Under the pieces are notes generated by a model that saw only the letters and a list, made by a program, of their open reading frames with translations, had not been told where the DNA came from and made no database searches. Positions 1 to 7,651 of a DNA stretch of 64,000 nucleotides are shown in pieces. Every line of letters starts with the position of its first letter. Positions within the stretch are counted from its first letter, which is position 1. The position numbers were made by a program, and so were the translations under genes. The DNA is from Streptomyces sp. SAI-135. GTDB taxonomy: Bacteria > Actinomycetota > Actinomycetes > Streptomycetales > Streptomycetaceae. The stretch covers positions 5,828,001 through 5,892,000 of the forward strand of contig NZ_JARXYP010000002.1 of the NCBI RefSeq assembly GCF_029893805.1. The letters are read 5' to 3'.

Positions 1-199
1 GTTCGGCGAGCCGCTCGGCCGCGGTGTCCAGATCGGCGGACGGGGCCAGCGCACGCAGCTCGTCCGTGACGGCGAGCAGTGCGGCGAGATGGCCCGCGAG
101 CTGGATGTCCAGCTCCTCCTCACGGGAGCGGTGGGGGAAGTCGGTGGGGGCGTCGGCCATCGTGGAGTGGACCGACTTGGTGCGGATCGGTTCGTACAT
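1..199 (-). CDS. Small hypothetical protein, N-terminal part only
   Basis: The reading frame runs off the left edge, so only about 66 residues from the start are visible. The start ATG (complement of 197-199) is preceded by a good ribosome site, ACAGGAGGCC, about 8 bases upstream. The visible protein begins MYEPIRTKSVHSTMADAP and continues as a hydrophilic, probably helical segment with no signal peptide or membrane segment. It looks like a small cytoplasmic actinobacterial protein that I cannot name. It lies 89 bases downstream of the aminotransferase on the same strand but appears to have its own promoter region holding an inverted repeat. Function unknown. Confidence 0.7.
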   Translation of the reverse strand, partial: MYEPIRTKSVHSTMADAPTDFPHRSREEELDIQLAGHLAALLAVTDELRALAPSADLDTAAERLAE

Positions 200-236
200 G
201 GGATGGCCTCCTGTGCAGTCAGGAAACCATCCTAGC

Positions 237-251
237 TTAGATTCCGTCTAA
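237..251. promoter_or_regulatory. Inverted repeat in the upstream region of the first gene (possible operator)
   Basis: TTAGA-TTCCG-TCTAA is a perfect 5-bp inverted repeat with a 5-base centre. It stands 38 bases upstream of the leftward start codon, inside the only local AT-rich patch. It could be an operator or part of a -35/-10 region. The arms resemble iron- or peroxide-responsive Fur-type boxes only loosely, so the regulator is not assigned. Confidence 0.35.
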
Positions 252-288
252 AGTTGAGCGAACCAAAAAGATCGGGTGCCGACGAGGT

Positions 289-1500
289 TTACGGCTGGCC
301 GTACCCGTCCAGGAAGTTGCCGATCCTCCCCACGGCGTCCCGCAGATCACCGACCGTCGGCAGGGTCACCACCCGGAAGTGATCCGGCTCGGGCCAGTTG
401 AAGCCGGAGCCCTGGACGACCATGATCTTCTCCTGGCGCAGCAGGTCCAGGACCATCCGCCGGTCGTCCTTGATCTTGAAGACCTTGGGGTCGAGACGCG
501 GGAAGAGGTACAGCGCCCCCTTCGGCTTCACGCAGCTCACCCCGGGGATCTGCGTCAGCAGCTCGTACGCCACGTCCCGCTGCTCGACGAGCCGCCCGCC
601 CGGCAGCACGAGGTCGTTGATCGACTGCCGTCCGCTGAGCGCGGCGACCACGCCGTGCTGTCCCGGCATGTTCGCGCACAGGCGCATGTTGGCCAGGACG
701 GTCAGGCCCTCGATGTAGGAGTCGGCGTGCGCGCGCGGGCCGGAGATCGACATCCAGCCCACCCGGTAGCCCGCCACCCGGTACGCCTTCGACATGCCGT
801 TGAAGGTGAGGGTGAGCAGGTCCGGGGCGATCGAGGCCGTCGGGGTGTGCGTGGCGCCGTCGTAGAGGATCTTGTCGTAGATCTCGTCCGAGCAGACCAG
901 CAGGTTGTGCCGGCGGGCGATGTCGGTCAGCCCCTTGATCATGGTCTCGTCGTAGACCGCGCCCGTGGGGTTGTTGGGGTTGATGATGACGAGCGCCTTG
1001 GTGCGGTCGGTGACCTTGCGCTCCACGTCCGCGAGGTCGGGCATCCAGTCGGACTGCTCGTCGCAGCGGTAGTGGACGGCGGTGCCGCCGGAGAGCGAGA
1101 CCGCGGCCGTCCACAGCGGGTAGTCGGGGGCCGGTACGAGGACCTCGTCGCCGTCGTCGAGCAGGCCCTGCATGGCCATCACGATCAGCTCGGAGACGCC
1201 GTTGCCGATGAAGACGTGTTCGACGTCGGTCTCGATGCCGATGGTCTGGTTGTGCATGACGACGGCCCGGCGCGCGGCGAGCAGCCCCTTGGCGTCGCCG
1301 TAGCCGTGGGCCGTCGAGACGTTGCGGAGGACGTCCTCCAGGATCTCCGGCGGCGCCTCGAACCCGAAGGCGGCGGGGTTGCCCGTGTTCAGCTTGAGGA
1401 TGCGGTGCCCGGCCGCCTCCAGGCGCATCGCCTCCTCGAGAACCGGGCCCCGGATCTCGTAACAGACATTGGCGAGCTTGGTCGACTGGATCACCTGCAT
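289..1500 (-). CDS. alaA: PLP-dependent alanine/aspartate-type aminotransferase (AlaA-like)
   Basis: This 403-residue fold-type I aminotransferase most resembles the AlaA/AlaT glutamate-pyruvate transaminases, which make alanine from pyruvate and glutamate in the cytoplasm. Visible hallmarks are NPNNPTG at 174-180, the cofactor ring contacts D205 and Y208 (SDEIY), and the Schiff-base lysine K238 in SKAYR. Length is typical. The start ATG at 1500 has no ribosome site, but a TAAGCT -10-like hexamer (1508-1513) lies 7 bases upstream, as expected for a leaderless mRNA. The gene stands alone, divergent from the membrane protein at 1627. Aspartate specificity cannot be excluded from sequence. Confidence 0.85.
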   Translation of the reverse strand: MQVIQSTKLANVCYEIRGPVLEEAMRLEAAGHRILKLNTGNPAAFGFEAPPEILEDVLRNVSTAHGYGDAKGLLAARRAVVMHNQTIGIETDVEHVFIGNGVSELIVMAMQGLLDDGDEVLVPAPDYPLWTAAVSLSGGTAVHYRCDEQSDWMPDLADVERKVTDRTKALVIINPNNPTGAVYDETMIKGLTDIARRHNLLVCSDEIYDKILYDGATHTPTASIAPDLLTLTFNGMSKAYRVAGYRVGWMSISGPRAHADSYIEGLTVLANMRLCANMPGQHGVVAALSGRQSINDLVLPGGRLVEQRDVAYELLTQIPGVSCVKPKGALYLFPRLDPKVFKIKDDRRMVLDLLRQEKIMVVQGSGFNWPEPDHFRVVTLPTVGDLRDAVGRIGNFLDGYGQP

Positions 1501-1626
1501 GTCTGGGAGCTTACGGCCCGGTAACGCTCATCGGGTCGTGTTTTCCGCCACGTGAGACGCGTCGGTTTGGACTGTTATCGCCGGTAGCTGTCCCAGCCGC
1601 CTCATCCGTCCCTAGAATCCATCGCC

Positions 1627-2298
1627 ATGTCGAGGCCAGTCGAATACGAGTCCGGGGCACCGAAGGTCTACCAGCCGCAGCCAGCGGCGACCCCGGCGTA
1701 CGACGAGTACCCGGACCCCGCGGCCGCGCACGGCTGGCAGACGGCGTACGACACGACGGCCGAGCTCCCCGCGGTCGAGCCCGCCCGGCCGGAATACGCC
1801 GACCCGGAACCGAGCGGGCCGGATCCCGTCGGCCGGGCGGCCCGTCGGCGGGCCGCCCGCGACCGGGACGGCCGGCGCTCGCGCCGGGTGGTCGTGGCCG
1901 TCGGAGCGGTCGGGGCGGCGGCTCTGATCGCGGGAGTGTCCCTGTTCGGCTCCTCCTCCGACTCCGAGCGCGCCCCGGGGAGCGGTGCGCCCTCGGCCTC
2001 CGCGGGGACGGGCGGCGCCACGGACCCGGACTCCTCCACCGGTCCGGCGGCCCCGGGTTCGACGGCCTCCGGTGAGCCGGCGTCCGGCTCCGGCGCGTCC
2101 GGCGCGTCCGGCGCATCCGGTGCGAGCGCCTCCGGGGACGCGTCCGGGCAGGCGGGGACGAGCGGGACCCCGTCGGCCACGGCCTCCTCGGACACCTCGG
2201 CCGATCCCTCGGCGGGCGACGCCACGACCACCGCCGGCGCTCCGGGCAACTCCGACGGCAAGGGGCGCGGACAGGGCGGCACGAAGAGGCCCAAGTAG
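1627..2298 (+). CDS. Single-pass membrane protein with Ser/Gly/Ala-rich outer tail
   Basis: A 223-residue protein with three parts: a Pro/Tyr/Glu-rich cytoplasmic region (about 1-75), an arginine-rich stretch followed by one membrane helix (about 88-108, VVVAVGAVGAAALIAGVSLF), and a long low-complexity tail of Ser, Gly, Ala, Pro and Thr ending in a basic KGRGQGGTKRPK cluster. It has no recognisable catalytic domain. The positive-inside rule puts the tail outside the membrane. The ATG is preceded by TAGAAT (1613-1618), a near-consensus -10 box 8 bases upstream, so the mRNA is probably leaderless. Function unknown; a wall-spanning role is only an inference from composition. Confidence 0.7.
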   Translation: MSRPVEYESGAPKVYQPQPAATPAYDEYPDPAAAHGWQTAYDTTAELPAVEPARPEYADPEPSGPDPVGRAARRRAARDRDGRRSRRVVVAVGAVGAAALIAGVSLFGSSSDSERAPGSGAPSASAGTGGATDPDSSTGPAAPGSTASGEPASGSGASGASGASGASASGDASGQAGTSGTPSATASSDTSADPSAGDATTTAGAPGNSDGKGRGQGGTKRPK

Positions 2299-2500
2299 CC
2301 CCTCCGGTGGGTAAGTTGAGCTCGCGGACGGCAGGCGGGCGGGTTCGTGCCGTCCCGGATGTGGAGGTGTCGCCCGTCGAGAGGCGCGGGCTCGGCACAA
2401 CTTCTTGCCCCAGCGACCACCCTTCTTCACAATGTTCATGACAAACTCACGGGCGGCCGGAAGATTTCCGGTCGCCCAAGTCGCAAGAGGGGACCCCCAC

Positions 2501-3433
2501 ATGAGAAAGCCTCTCGTCGCAGCGCTCAGCGCCCTGGCACTTGCCGGGATGGGCGCGGCACCCGCGGTCGCCGCCGAACCCGCCGCCTCCGGCGTCGGCA
2601 AGAGCATCGACACGGACACCCCCGTCTCCACGGTCCACGACGTGGTCACGTCCGCCACCGCCGCCCTGTCCCAGGTCACGTCACAGTCGCCCGGCCTCAA
2701 GGCCGTGACCCTCGCCGGGACCGTCTCGCTCAGCAACTGCTCGGGTTCGGTCATCCGGTTCCCGAACTCCCTGGACACCGACCCGGCGCTGGTCCTCAGC
2801 AACGGGCACTGCCTCACCACCGGCTTCCCCGCGCCGGGCGAGGTGCTCACCAACCAGGCGTCCAGCCGCAGCTTCGGACTGCTCAACTCCTCCGGCACCC
2901 GGGTCGCCACGCTGCGCGCCAGCAAGCTCGCCTACGGCACGATGACCGACACGGACGTGTCGATCTACCAGCTCACCAGCACGTACGCGTCGATCAAGAA
3001 CTCGTACGGGATCTCCGCGCTCACGGTGCAGGACACGCACCCGACCGCCGGGACCGCCATCACCGTGGCCTCCGGGTACTGGAAGCGGCTCTACAGCTGC
3101 AACATCGACGGGTTCGTGTACCGCCTGAAGGAGGGCGACTGGACCTGGAAGGACTCGGTCCGTTACACCTCCGCCTGCCAGACCATCGGCGGCACCTCGG
3201 GCTCGCCGGTGATCGACCAGGCCACCGGCAAGGTCGTCGCCGTCAACAACACCGGCAACGAGGACGGTGAGCGGTGCACGGAGAACAACCCGTGCGAGGT
3301 CGACGCCAACGGCAACGTCACCGTCCGCGAGGGCATCAACTACGCCCAGGAGATCTACAACATCCCCGCCTGCTTCACCACGGGGAATCAGCTGAACCTG
3401 AACGCGAGCGCGTGCACGTTGCCTAAGCCGTAG
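2501..3433 (+). CDS. Secreted trypsin-like serine protease
   Basis: A 310-residue exported protein. The chosen ATG opens a classical signal peptide (MRKPLVAALSALALAGMG, cleavage near AVAA-EP, about residue 25) and sits behind AGAGGGGA; earlier in-frame starts would bury the signal. The catalytic triad is readable: H103 in SNGHCL, D152 in DTDVSIY and S235 in GGTSGSP. Cysteines at 80/104 and 200/226 could form the disulfides typical of extracellular chymotrypsin-fold proteases. Probably a housekeeping extracellular or wall-associated protease; the substrate is unknown. It is monocistronic, convergent with the deacylase gene, and followed by a dispersed repeat copy. Confidence 0.85.
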   Translation: MRKPLVAALSALALAGMGAAPAVAAEPAASGVGKSIDTDTPVSTVHDVVTSATAALSQVTSQSPGLKAVTLAGTVSLSNCSGSVIRFPNSLDTDPALVLSNGHCLTTGFPAPGEVLTNQASSRSFGLLNSSGTRVATLRASKLAYGTMTDTDVSIYQLTSTYASIKNSYGISALTVQDTHPTAGTAITVASGYWKRLYSCNIDGFVYRLKEGDWTWKDSVRYTSACQTIGGTSGSPVIDQATGKVVAVNNTGNEDGERCTENNPCEVDANGNVTVREGINYAQEIYNIPACFTTGNQLNLNASACTLPKP

Positions 3434-3460
3434 CGCCTACAGGGGTGCCACGAGGGGTTG

Positions 3461-3516
3461 TGCGGCGGGTGCGGGTCCGTTGTGGCTTGTCGCGCAGTTC
3501 CCCGCGCCCCTAAGGG
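3461..3516 (+). repeat. Dispersed Streptomyces-type short repeat, copy A
   Basis: About 55 bases centred on the core at 3489-3510 (GTCGCGCAGTTCCCCGCGCC, then CC). The 22-base core is identical in copies at 7265-7286 and, inverted, 56840-56861. Copies A and C also share the flanking GCGGGTGCGGGT and TGTGGCTT blocks, so they match over roughly 45 bases. The element fills the gap between the convergent protease and deacylase genes, and the leftward gene's TAG stop (3510-3512) lies inside it. From memory, sequences like this are scattered in many copies in Streptomyces chromosomes, usually just after genes. Confidence 0.75.
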
Positions 3517-5114
3517 AGTCGGGTGTTCCGTTGCATGGGACTGCGACGGACCGCCCTGCCCGCCAGGACCTCCGTGCGTTCGCCGTCCTCGATCACGAAC
3601 TTGCCGTCGATCAGGACATGTGGGATACCCGTCGGCAGTTGGCGGGGGTTCTCGAAGGTCGAGCCCGGGGCCACTGTCTCCGGGTCGAAGAGGACCAGGT
3701 CGGCCCGGTGGCCCTCCTTGACCAGGCCGCGGTCCGGCAGGCGGAGGCGGGACGCCGGGCGGGAGGTGAGGTGGGCGACGCACTCCTCCAGGGACAGCAC
3801 GCCCAACTGCCTCACGTACGTGCCGAGATACTGCGGGAACGTGCCGTAGGCCCGGGGGTGCGGCTTGGCGCCCTGAAGGATGCCGTCGGAGCCGCCGGTG
3901 TGGACCCGGTGCCGCATGATCGTGCGGACGTTCTCCTCATGGCCGACGTGCTGGAGGATCGAGGGAGCCAGCCGGTCGGTGAGGAGCAGGTGACGGGCGG
4001 TCGCCCAGCCGTCCAGACGGCGGCCCACGTACTGCGACAGCGCGGGATCCGTGACCCCCGCGATCTCGATCGTGTCCCACTCCATCGGCACCCCGTGGCA
4101 GCCGTCCGAGCCGGTTACTTCGAGGTGGTGGCGGATGCGCTCCGAGGTCTCGTCGTCCGCGAGCCGCTTGAGGATCTCCTCGGGACCGCCCTCGCTCGCC
4201 CAGCTGGGCAGCAGCGACACGAGCGTGGTGCACCCCGGGGTGTAGGGGTAGGTGTCCAGGCTGATGTCCGCGCCCGACGCCAGGGCCTCGTCCAGGAGGG
4301 CCAGCAGTTCCGGCGCCCGGCCCTCGTTCACGCCGAAGTTCATGGTGGCGTGGGCGAGATGGAGTGAGCAGCCGGCCTCCCGGGTCAGGGCGACCATCTC
4401 CGCGTAGGCCTCCAGGGCCCCCGCTCCGTACGAGCGGTGGTGGGGGCAGTAGTAGCCGCCGTACCGGGCCACCACCCGGCACAGCTCGGTGAGTTCGGCG
4501 TCCTCGGCGTACATGCCGGGGGTGTAGGTCAGTCCGGACGACATCCCCACCGCGCCCTGTTCCATGCCTTCCGCGATCAACCGGCGCATACGGTCCAGCT
4601 CTTCGGGGGTCGCCTCGCGGTCCTCCCAGCCGACGACGAGCGCGCGGACCGCGCCCTGGGGGATCAGATAGGCCGCGTTGACGGCGATGCCCCGGTCCAG
4701 GCGGTCCAGGTACTCGCCGACCGTGCGCCAGTCGAAGTCGATGTCGTCGCCGTGGCCGTTCCATCCGGAGATGGCCCGGCGGACCTCCTCCAGGGTGCGG
4801 TCGTCGACCGGGGCGTACGACAGCCCGTCCTGGCCCAGGACTTCGAGCGTGACCCCCTGCGCGGCCTTGGCGCTGTGGTCGGGGTCGCGCAGCAGGGCCA
4901 GGTCGCTGTGGGCGTGCATGTCGATGAAGCCGGGGGAGAGGACGAGACCCTCGGCGTCCAGCTCCCTGCGGGCCTTGGGGCGCTGGCAGCCCGCGTCGGC
5001 CGCCTCCTTGACGATCGACACGATCCGGCCGCCGTCCACGACCACGTCGGCGCGGTAGGAGGGGGCGCCGCTGCCGTCGACGACGTCCGCGTCCCTGATG
5101 ACGAGCTCTTCCAT
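3510..5114 (-). CDS. N-acyl-D-amino-acid deacylase family amidohydrolase
   Basis: A 534-residue metal-dependent amidohydrolase of the D-aminoacylase type, which removes an acyl group from N-acyl-D-amino acids (or related N-acyl 2-amino acids) in the cytoplasm. Metal-site signatures are visible: H67 and H69 in FIDMHAHSD, H255 in LHLAHAT, and the catalytic Asp D410 in HTGGSDGI. The frame is open far upstream, but the ATG at 5114 preceded by AAGGGAG gives the conserved MEELVIRDADVVDG start. Only about 20 bases separate it from the upstream PLP enzyme, so they form one operon. Its stop codon is provided by a dispersed repeat. Because the operon also holds sugar-acid genes, N-acetyl-D-glucosaminate is a plausible substrate; that is inference. 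Confidence 0.85.
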   Translation of the reverse strand: MEELVIRDADVVDGSGAPSYRADVVVDGGRIVSIVKEAADAGCQRPKARRELDAEGLVLSPGFIDMHAHSDLALLRDPDHSAKAAQGVTLEVLGQDGLSYAPVDDRTLEEVRRAISGWNGHGDDIDFDWRTVGEYLDRLDRGIAVNAAYLIPQGAVRALVVGWEDREATPEELDRMRRLIAEGMEQGAVGMSSGLTYTPGMYAEDAELTELCRVVARYGGYYCPHHRSYGAGALEAYAEMVALTREAGCSLHLAHATMNFGVNEGRAPELLALLDEALASGADISLDTYPYTPGCTTLVSLLPSWASEGGPEEILKRLADDETSERIRHHLEVTGSDGCHGVPMEWDTIEIAGVTDPALSQYVGRRLDGWATARHLLLTDRLAPSILQHVGHEENVRTIMRHRVHTGGSDGILQGAKPHPRAYGTFPQYLGTYVRQLGVLSLEECVAHLTSRPASRLRLPDRGLVKEGHRADLVLFDPETVAPGSTFENPRQLPTGIPHVLIDGKFVIEDGERTEVLAGRAVRRSPMQRNTRLP

Positions 5115-5134
5115 CTCCGGGCTCCCTTCGCGTC

Positions 5135-6409
5135 TCAGAAGAACGTGCGGACGTATTCGACGACCGTGCCGTCGGCCTGCGTCACCGGGATCAGCTGCCA
5201 CTTGTCGAAGGACGTGCACGGGTGGGAGAGGCCGAGGCCCAGCCAGTCGCCGACCTCCAGGTCGGCGTCGGGGGCGGTGGCCAGCCAGGCGTGCTGGTCG
5301 GAGAGCGCGGTCACCTCGATGCCGGTGGCCGGGCGCTCGGTGCCGCCCCGCCGCACCACCTGCGCGAAGGGGAGGTCGAGGTCGTGGGCCGCGTCCCGCT
5401 TGCCCGCGTTGGCGAAGGCCTGGCCGGGGGAGGGGCGCGAGACGATCTGCGTCCACAGCCGGAACGCGGGCTCCAGGGCGCCCTCCTCGGGGATCCGGTT
5501 GAAGGGGGTCACCTTGCGGTAGTGGCCGTCGTCGTGCGAGACGTAGGCGCCCGAGCGGAGCAACTTCAGGACCGGGCGGGAGAGTTCGGGGATCTCGGCG
5601 AAGACGTCGGCGACCGCGTCGAACCAGGCGCTGCCGCCGGCGCTGACCACGATCTCGTCGAGCCCCTCCGCCGCGAACCGTCCCGCCTTGTCGAAGTCGG
5701 CGGCCAGGGCGACGAGCCGGCGCAGCCAGGCGTGCACGCGCTCCGGGTCCGCGCCGGGGACCTCGCCCTCGTACCCGGCGACCCCGACGAGCCGCAGTGT
5801 CCCGGTGGCCGCGACCGCGTCGGCGACGGCCGCGCACTCCGCCTCCGTGCGGACACCGGTGCGGGCGCCCGCACCGGCGGCGAGTTCGACGACGACGTCC
5901 ACGGGGCGGGCGCTCCCCCGCAGGGCCGCGTCCATCAGCTCGACCCCGCGCACGGAGTCGACGTAGCAGACGAAGCGGAAGTCCTCGTCGTCCGCCAGCT
6001 CGCCGGCGATCCACCTCAGGGCCGCCGGGTCCACCAGTTCGTTGGCGAGGAAGACCCGCTGGACGCCGTACGCCCGCGCGACCCGCACCTGGTGGGGCAC
6101 GGCCAGGGTGATGCCCCAGGCGCCGCGCTCGAGCTGCCGCTGGAAGAGCTGGGGGGCCATGGTCGTCTTGCCGTGCGGGGCGAAGGCGAGGCCGTGGCGG
6201 GTGGCGTACGACTCCATGAGCGCCAGGTTGTGCTCCAGGCGCTCGGCCGACAGGGCGAGCACGGGGGTCGTGAAGCCGTCGGTGAAGAGGTTGCGGCGCT
6301 GGGCGGTGAGCTCGGCGACGGTCAGGCCGTCCGCGTCCGGGGGGAGGCCCTTGAAGCGGTGGTCGACGCGGTCCTCCGTGAGGCGGGCGAGCGCTTCGGA
6401 ACCGGACAC
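5135..6409 (-). CDS. PLP enzyme of the D-threonine aldolase / D-serine dehydratase fold (amino acid deaminase-like)
   Basis: A 424-residue fold-type III PLP enzyme with an N-terminal alanine-racemase-like barrel and a C-terminal metal-binding domain. The Schiff-base lysine is K81 in FAPHGKTTMAP. The HPC motif about 28 residues from the C terminus matches the His-x-Cys metal site of D-serine dehydratases. Such enzymes eliminate ammonia from D-2-amino-3-hydroxy acids (D-serine, D-threonine, and in some relatives D-glucosaminate) to give 2-oxo acids through an enamine. The GTG start follows AGGGAGG at ideal spacing. First gene of the leftward operon; divergent from the kinase across a 111-base control region. 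Exact substrate unproven. Confidence 0.8.
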   Translation of the reverse strand: MSGSEALARLTEDRVDHRFKGLPPDADGLTVAELTAQRRNLFTDGFTTPVLALSAERLEHNLALMESYATRHGLAFAPHGKTTMAPQLFQRQLERGAWGITLAVPHQVRVARAYGVQRVFLANELVDPAALRWIAGELADDEDFRFVCYVDSVRGVELMDAALRGSARPVDVVVELAAGAGARTGVRTEAECAAVADAVAATGTLRLVGVAGYEGEVPGADPERVHAWLRRLVALAADFDKAGRFAAEGLDEIVVSAGGSAWFDAVADVFAEIPELSRPVLKLLRSGAYVSHDDGHYRKVTPFNRIPEEGALEPAFRLWTQIVSRPSPGQAFANAGKRDAAHDLDLPFAQVVRRGGTERPATGIEVTALSDQHAWLATAPDADLEVGDWLGLGLSHPCTSFDKWQLIPVTQADGTVVEYVRTFF

Positions 6410-6428
6410 GGGGCCTCCCTGAAGGGTG

Positions 6429-6447
6429 CGTTGCAGTATGTGCAACG
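6429..6447. promoter_or_regulatory. Inverted-repeat operator in the divergent control region (candidate IclR site)
   Basis: CGTTGCA-GTATG-TGCAACG is a perfect 7-bp inverted repeat with a 5-base centre, midway between the divergent deaminase and kinase genes. It overlaps the likely leftward promoter and lies just upstream of a rightward -35-like TTGCGT (6452-6457), so one protein bound here could control both operons. The IclR regulator encoded at 7648 is the obvious candidate; IclR-family operators are often short palindromes of this kind. Assignment is by position only. Confidence 0.5.
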
Positions 6448-6520
6448 TGCATTGCGTATATCGCTGACTGCTGTCTAACATCCACGCCAACGCCGGGTCA
6501 ATGAAGGAGCTACGACCATC

Positions 6521-7651
6521 GTGAATGCCCCCGACGCCGTGGACGTCGTCGCGCTCGGCGAGTCCATGGTCACGTTCCTGCCCACCCGGCCGGGACGGCT
6601 CGCCGACGTGCCGTCCTTCGACCGGGCGATCGGCGGGGCGGAGTCGAACGTGGCCTGCGGGCTGGCGGCCGCCGGGTTCGCTGTCCGATGGGTCAGCCGG
6701 GTCGGGGCGGACGGGTTCGGGGATCACCTGGTCGAGACGATCGCGGGGTACGGGGTCGATGTCTCGGCGGTCGGCCGTGACGCTTCGCGGCCCACGGGGG
6801 TGTACTTCCGTACGGCGGGGGACCGGGGCTCGGACGGGCACGAGGTCGCCTACTACCGGGCGGGGTCCGCCGCTTCCGCCATGTCCGTGGCCGACGTGGA
6901 CCTGTCGGCGGTACGGGCGGGGCGGGTGCTGCACCTGTCGGGGATCACCGCCGCGTTGTCCTCCGGGTGCCTGGAGCTGGTGCGTGAGCTGATGACTCCC
7001 GCGCCGGGACGTCCGCTCGTGTCCTTCGACGTCAATCACCGGGCCGGGCTGTGGCGGGACGCGGAGGGTCCACGGGTGCTGCTGGAGCTGGCGCGGGGGG
7101 CCGACATCGTGTTCGTCGGGGAGGACGAGGCGGAGGAGGCGTGGGGGGTCACGGGGGGTCCGGCGGCTGTTCGTCGGGTGCTGCCCGAGCCCGGGGTGCT
7201 GGTGGTGAAGCAAGGAGGACGGGGGGCTACGGCATTCGTTTCGGCGGCGGGTGGTGGTGGGCTGGTCGCGCAGTTCCCCGCGCCCCCAGGTGGGTCCACG
7301 CACGCCACTTCGGCTGCGACGGGCGACACCCACTCCCGACCAGCCGAAGCTCACGTCACCTTCGTTCCCGCCCTCTCCGTCGACGTCGTCGCCACCACCG
7401 GTGCCGGTGACGCCTTCGCCGCCGGGTTCCTCTCCGCGACCCTTCGCGGCCTCCCTGTGAAGGACCGGCTGAGACACGGCCACCTCTGGGCCGCCGCCGC
7501 GCTCACCGTCCCCGGCGACCTCGCCGTACCCCCCGCCCGCGCACACGCCGACCGCCTCGCCGCCCTCGACGACGACACGTGGGGGACACTTCGACTCGGC
7601 CCCGGCTGGACGCAAGCCGACAGGGCCCCGGAGGAGGTACGCACCCCATGA
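6521..7651 (+). CDS. PfkB-family carbohydrate kinase (2-keto-3-deoxygluconate kinase-like)
   Basis: A 376-residue sugar kinase of the ribokinase/PfkB superfamily, ATP-dependent and cytoplasmic. The N-terminal substrate motif GGAESNVACGL (about 35-45) and the C-terminal GAGDAFAAGF (G294-F303, catalytic base D297) are intact. The closest type is 2-keto-3-deoxygluconate kinase. The GTG start follows GAAGGAG about 12 bases upstream. Unusually, residues about 239-274 are a Gly/Ser/Thr/His-rich segment absent from ordinary family members, encoded by a dispersed repeat in frame. Its stop TGA overlaps the IclR start (ATGA). If the operon uses an aminated sugar acid, this enzyme would phosphorylate the 2-keto-3-deoxy product. 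Confidence 0.8.
   Translation: MNAPDAVDVVALGESMVTFLPTRPGRLADVPSFDRAIGGAESNVACGLAAAGFAVRWVSRVGADGFGDHLVETIAGYGVDVSAVGRDASRPTGVYFRTAGDRGSDGHEVAYYRAGSAASAMSVADVDLSAVRAGRVLHLSGITAALSSGCLELVRELMTPAPGRPLVSFDVNHRAGLWRDAEGPRVLLELARGADIVFVGEDEAEEAWGVTGGPAAVRRVLPEPGVLVVKQGGRGATAFVSAAGGGGLVAQFPAPPGGSTHATSAATGDTHSRPAEAHVTFVPALSVDVVATTGAGDAFAAGFLSATLRGLPVKDRLRHGHLWAAAALTVPGDLAVPPARAHADRLAALDDDTWGTLRLGPGWTQADRAPEEVRTP
7236..7290 (+). repeat. Dispersed repeat, copy B, inside the kinase coding sequence
   Basis: The 22-base core (7265-7286) is identical to those of copies A and C but here is read as codons for LVAQFPAP. Flanking bases (GGCGGCGGGTGGTGG before; CCCAGGTGGGTCC after) resemble but do not equal the other copies. 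The extra, family-atypical coding segment runs on to about 7340. The frame stays open, so the insertion or expansion was length-compatible. Confidence 0.7.

Noticed and set aside
3510..6485. A single 991-residue leftward open frame spanning the deacylase and beyond
   Set aside because: Its first 450 codons are an out-of-frame shadow of the PLP enzyme; ATG 5114 with a good ribosome site starts the real protein.
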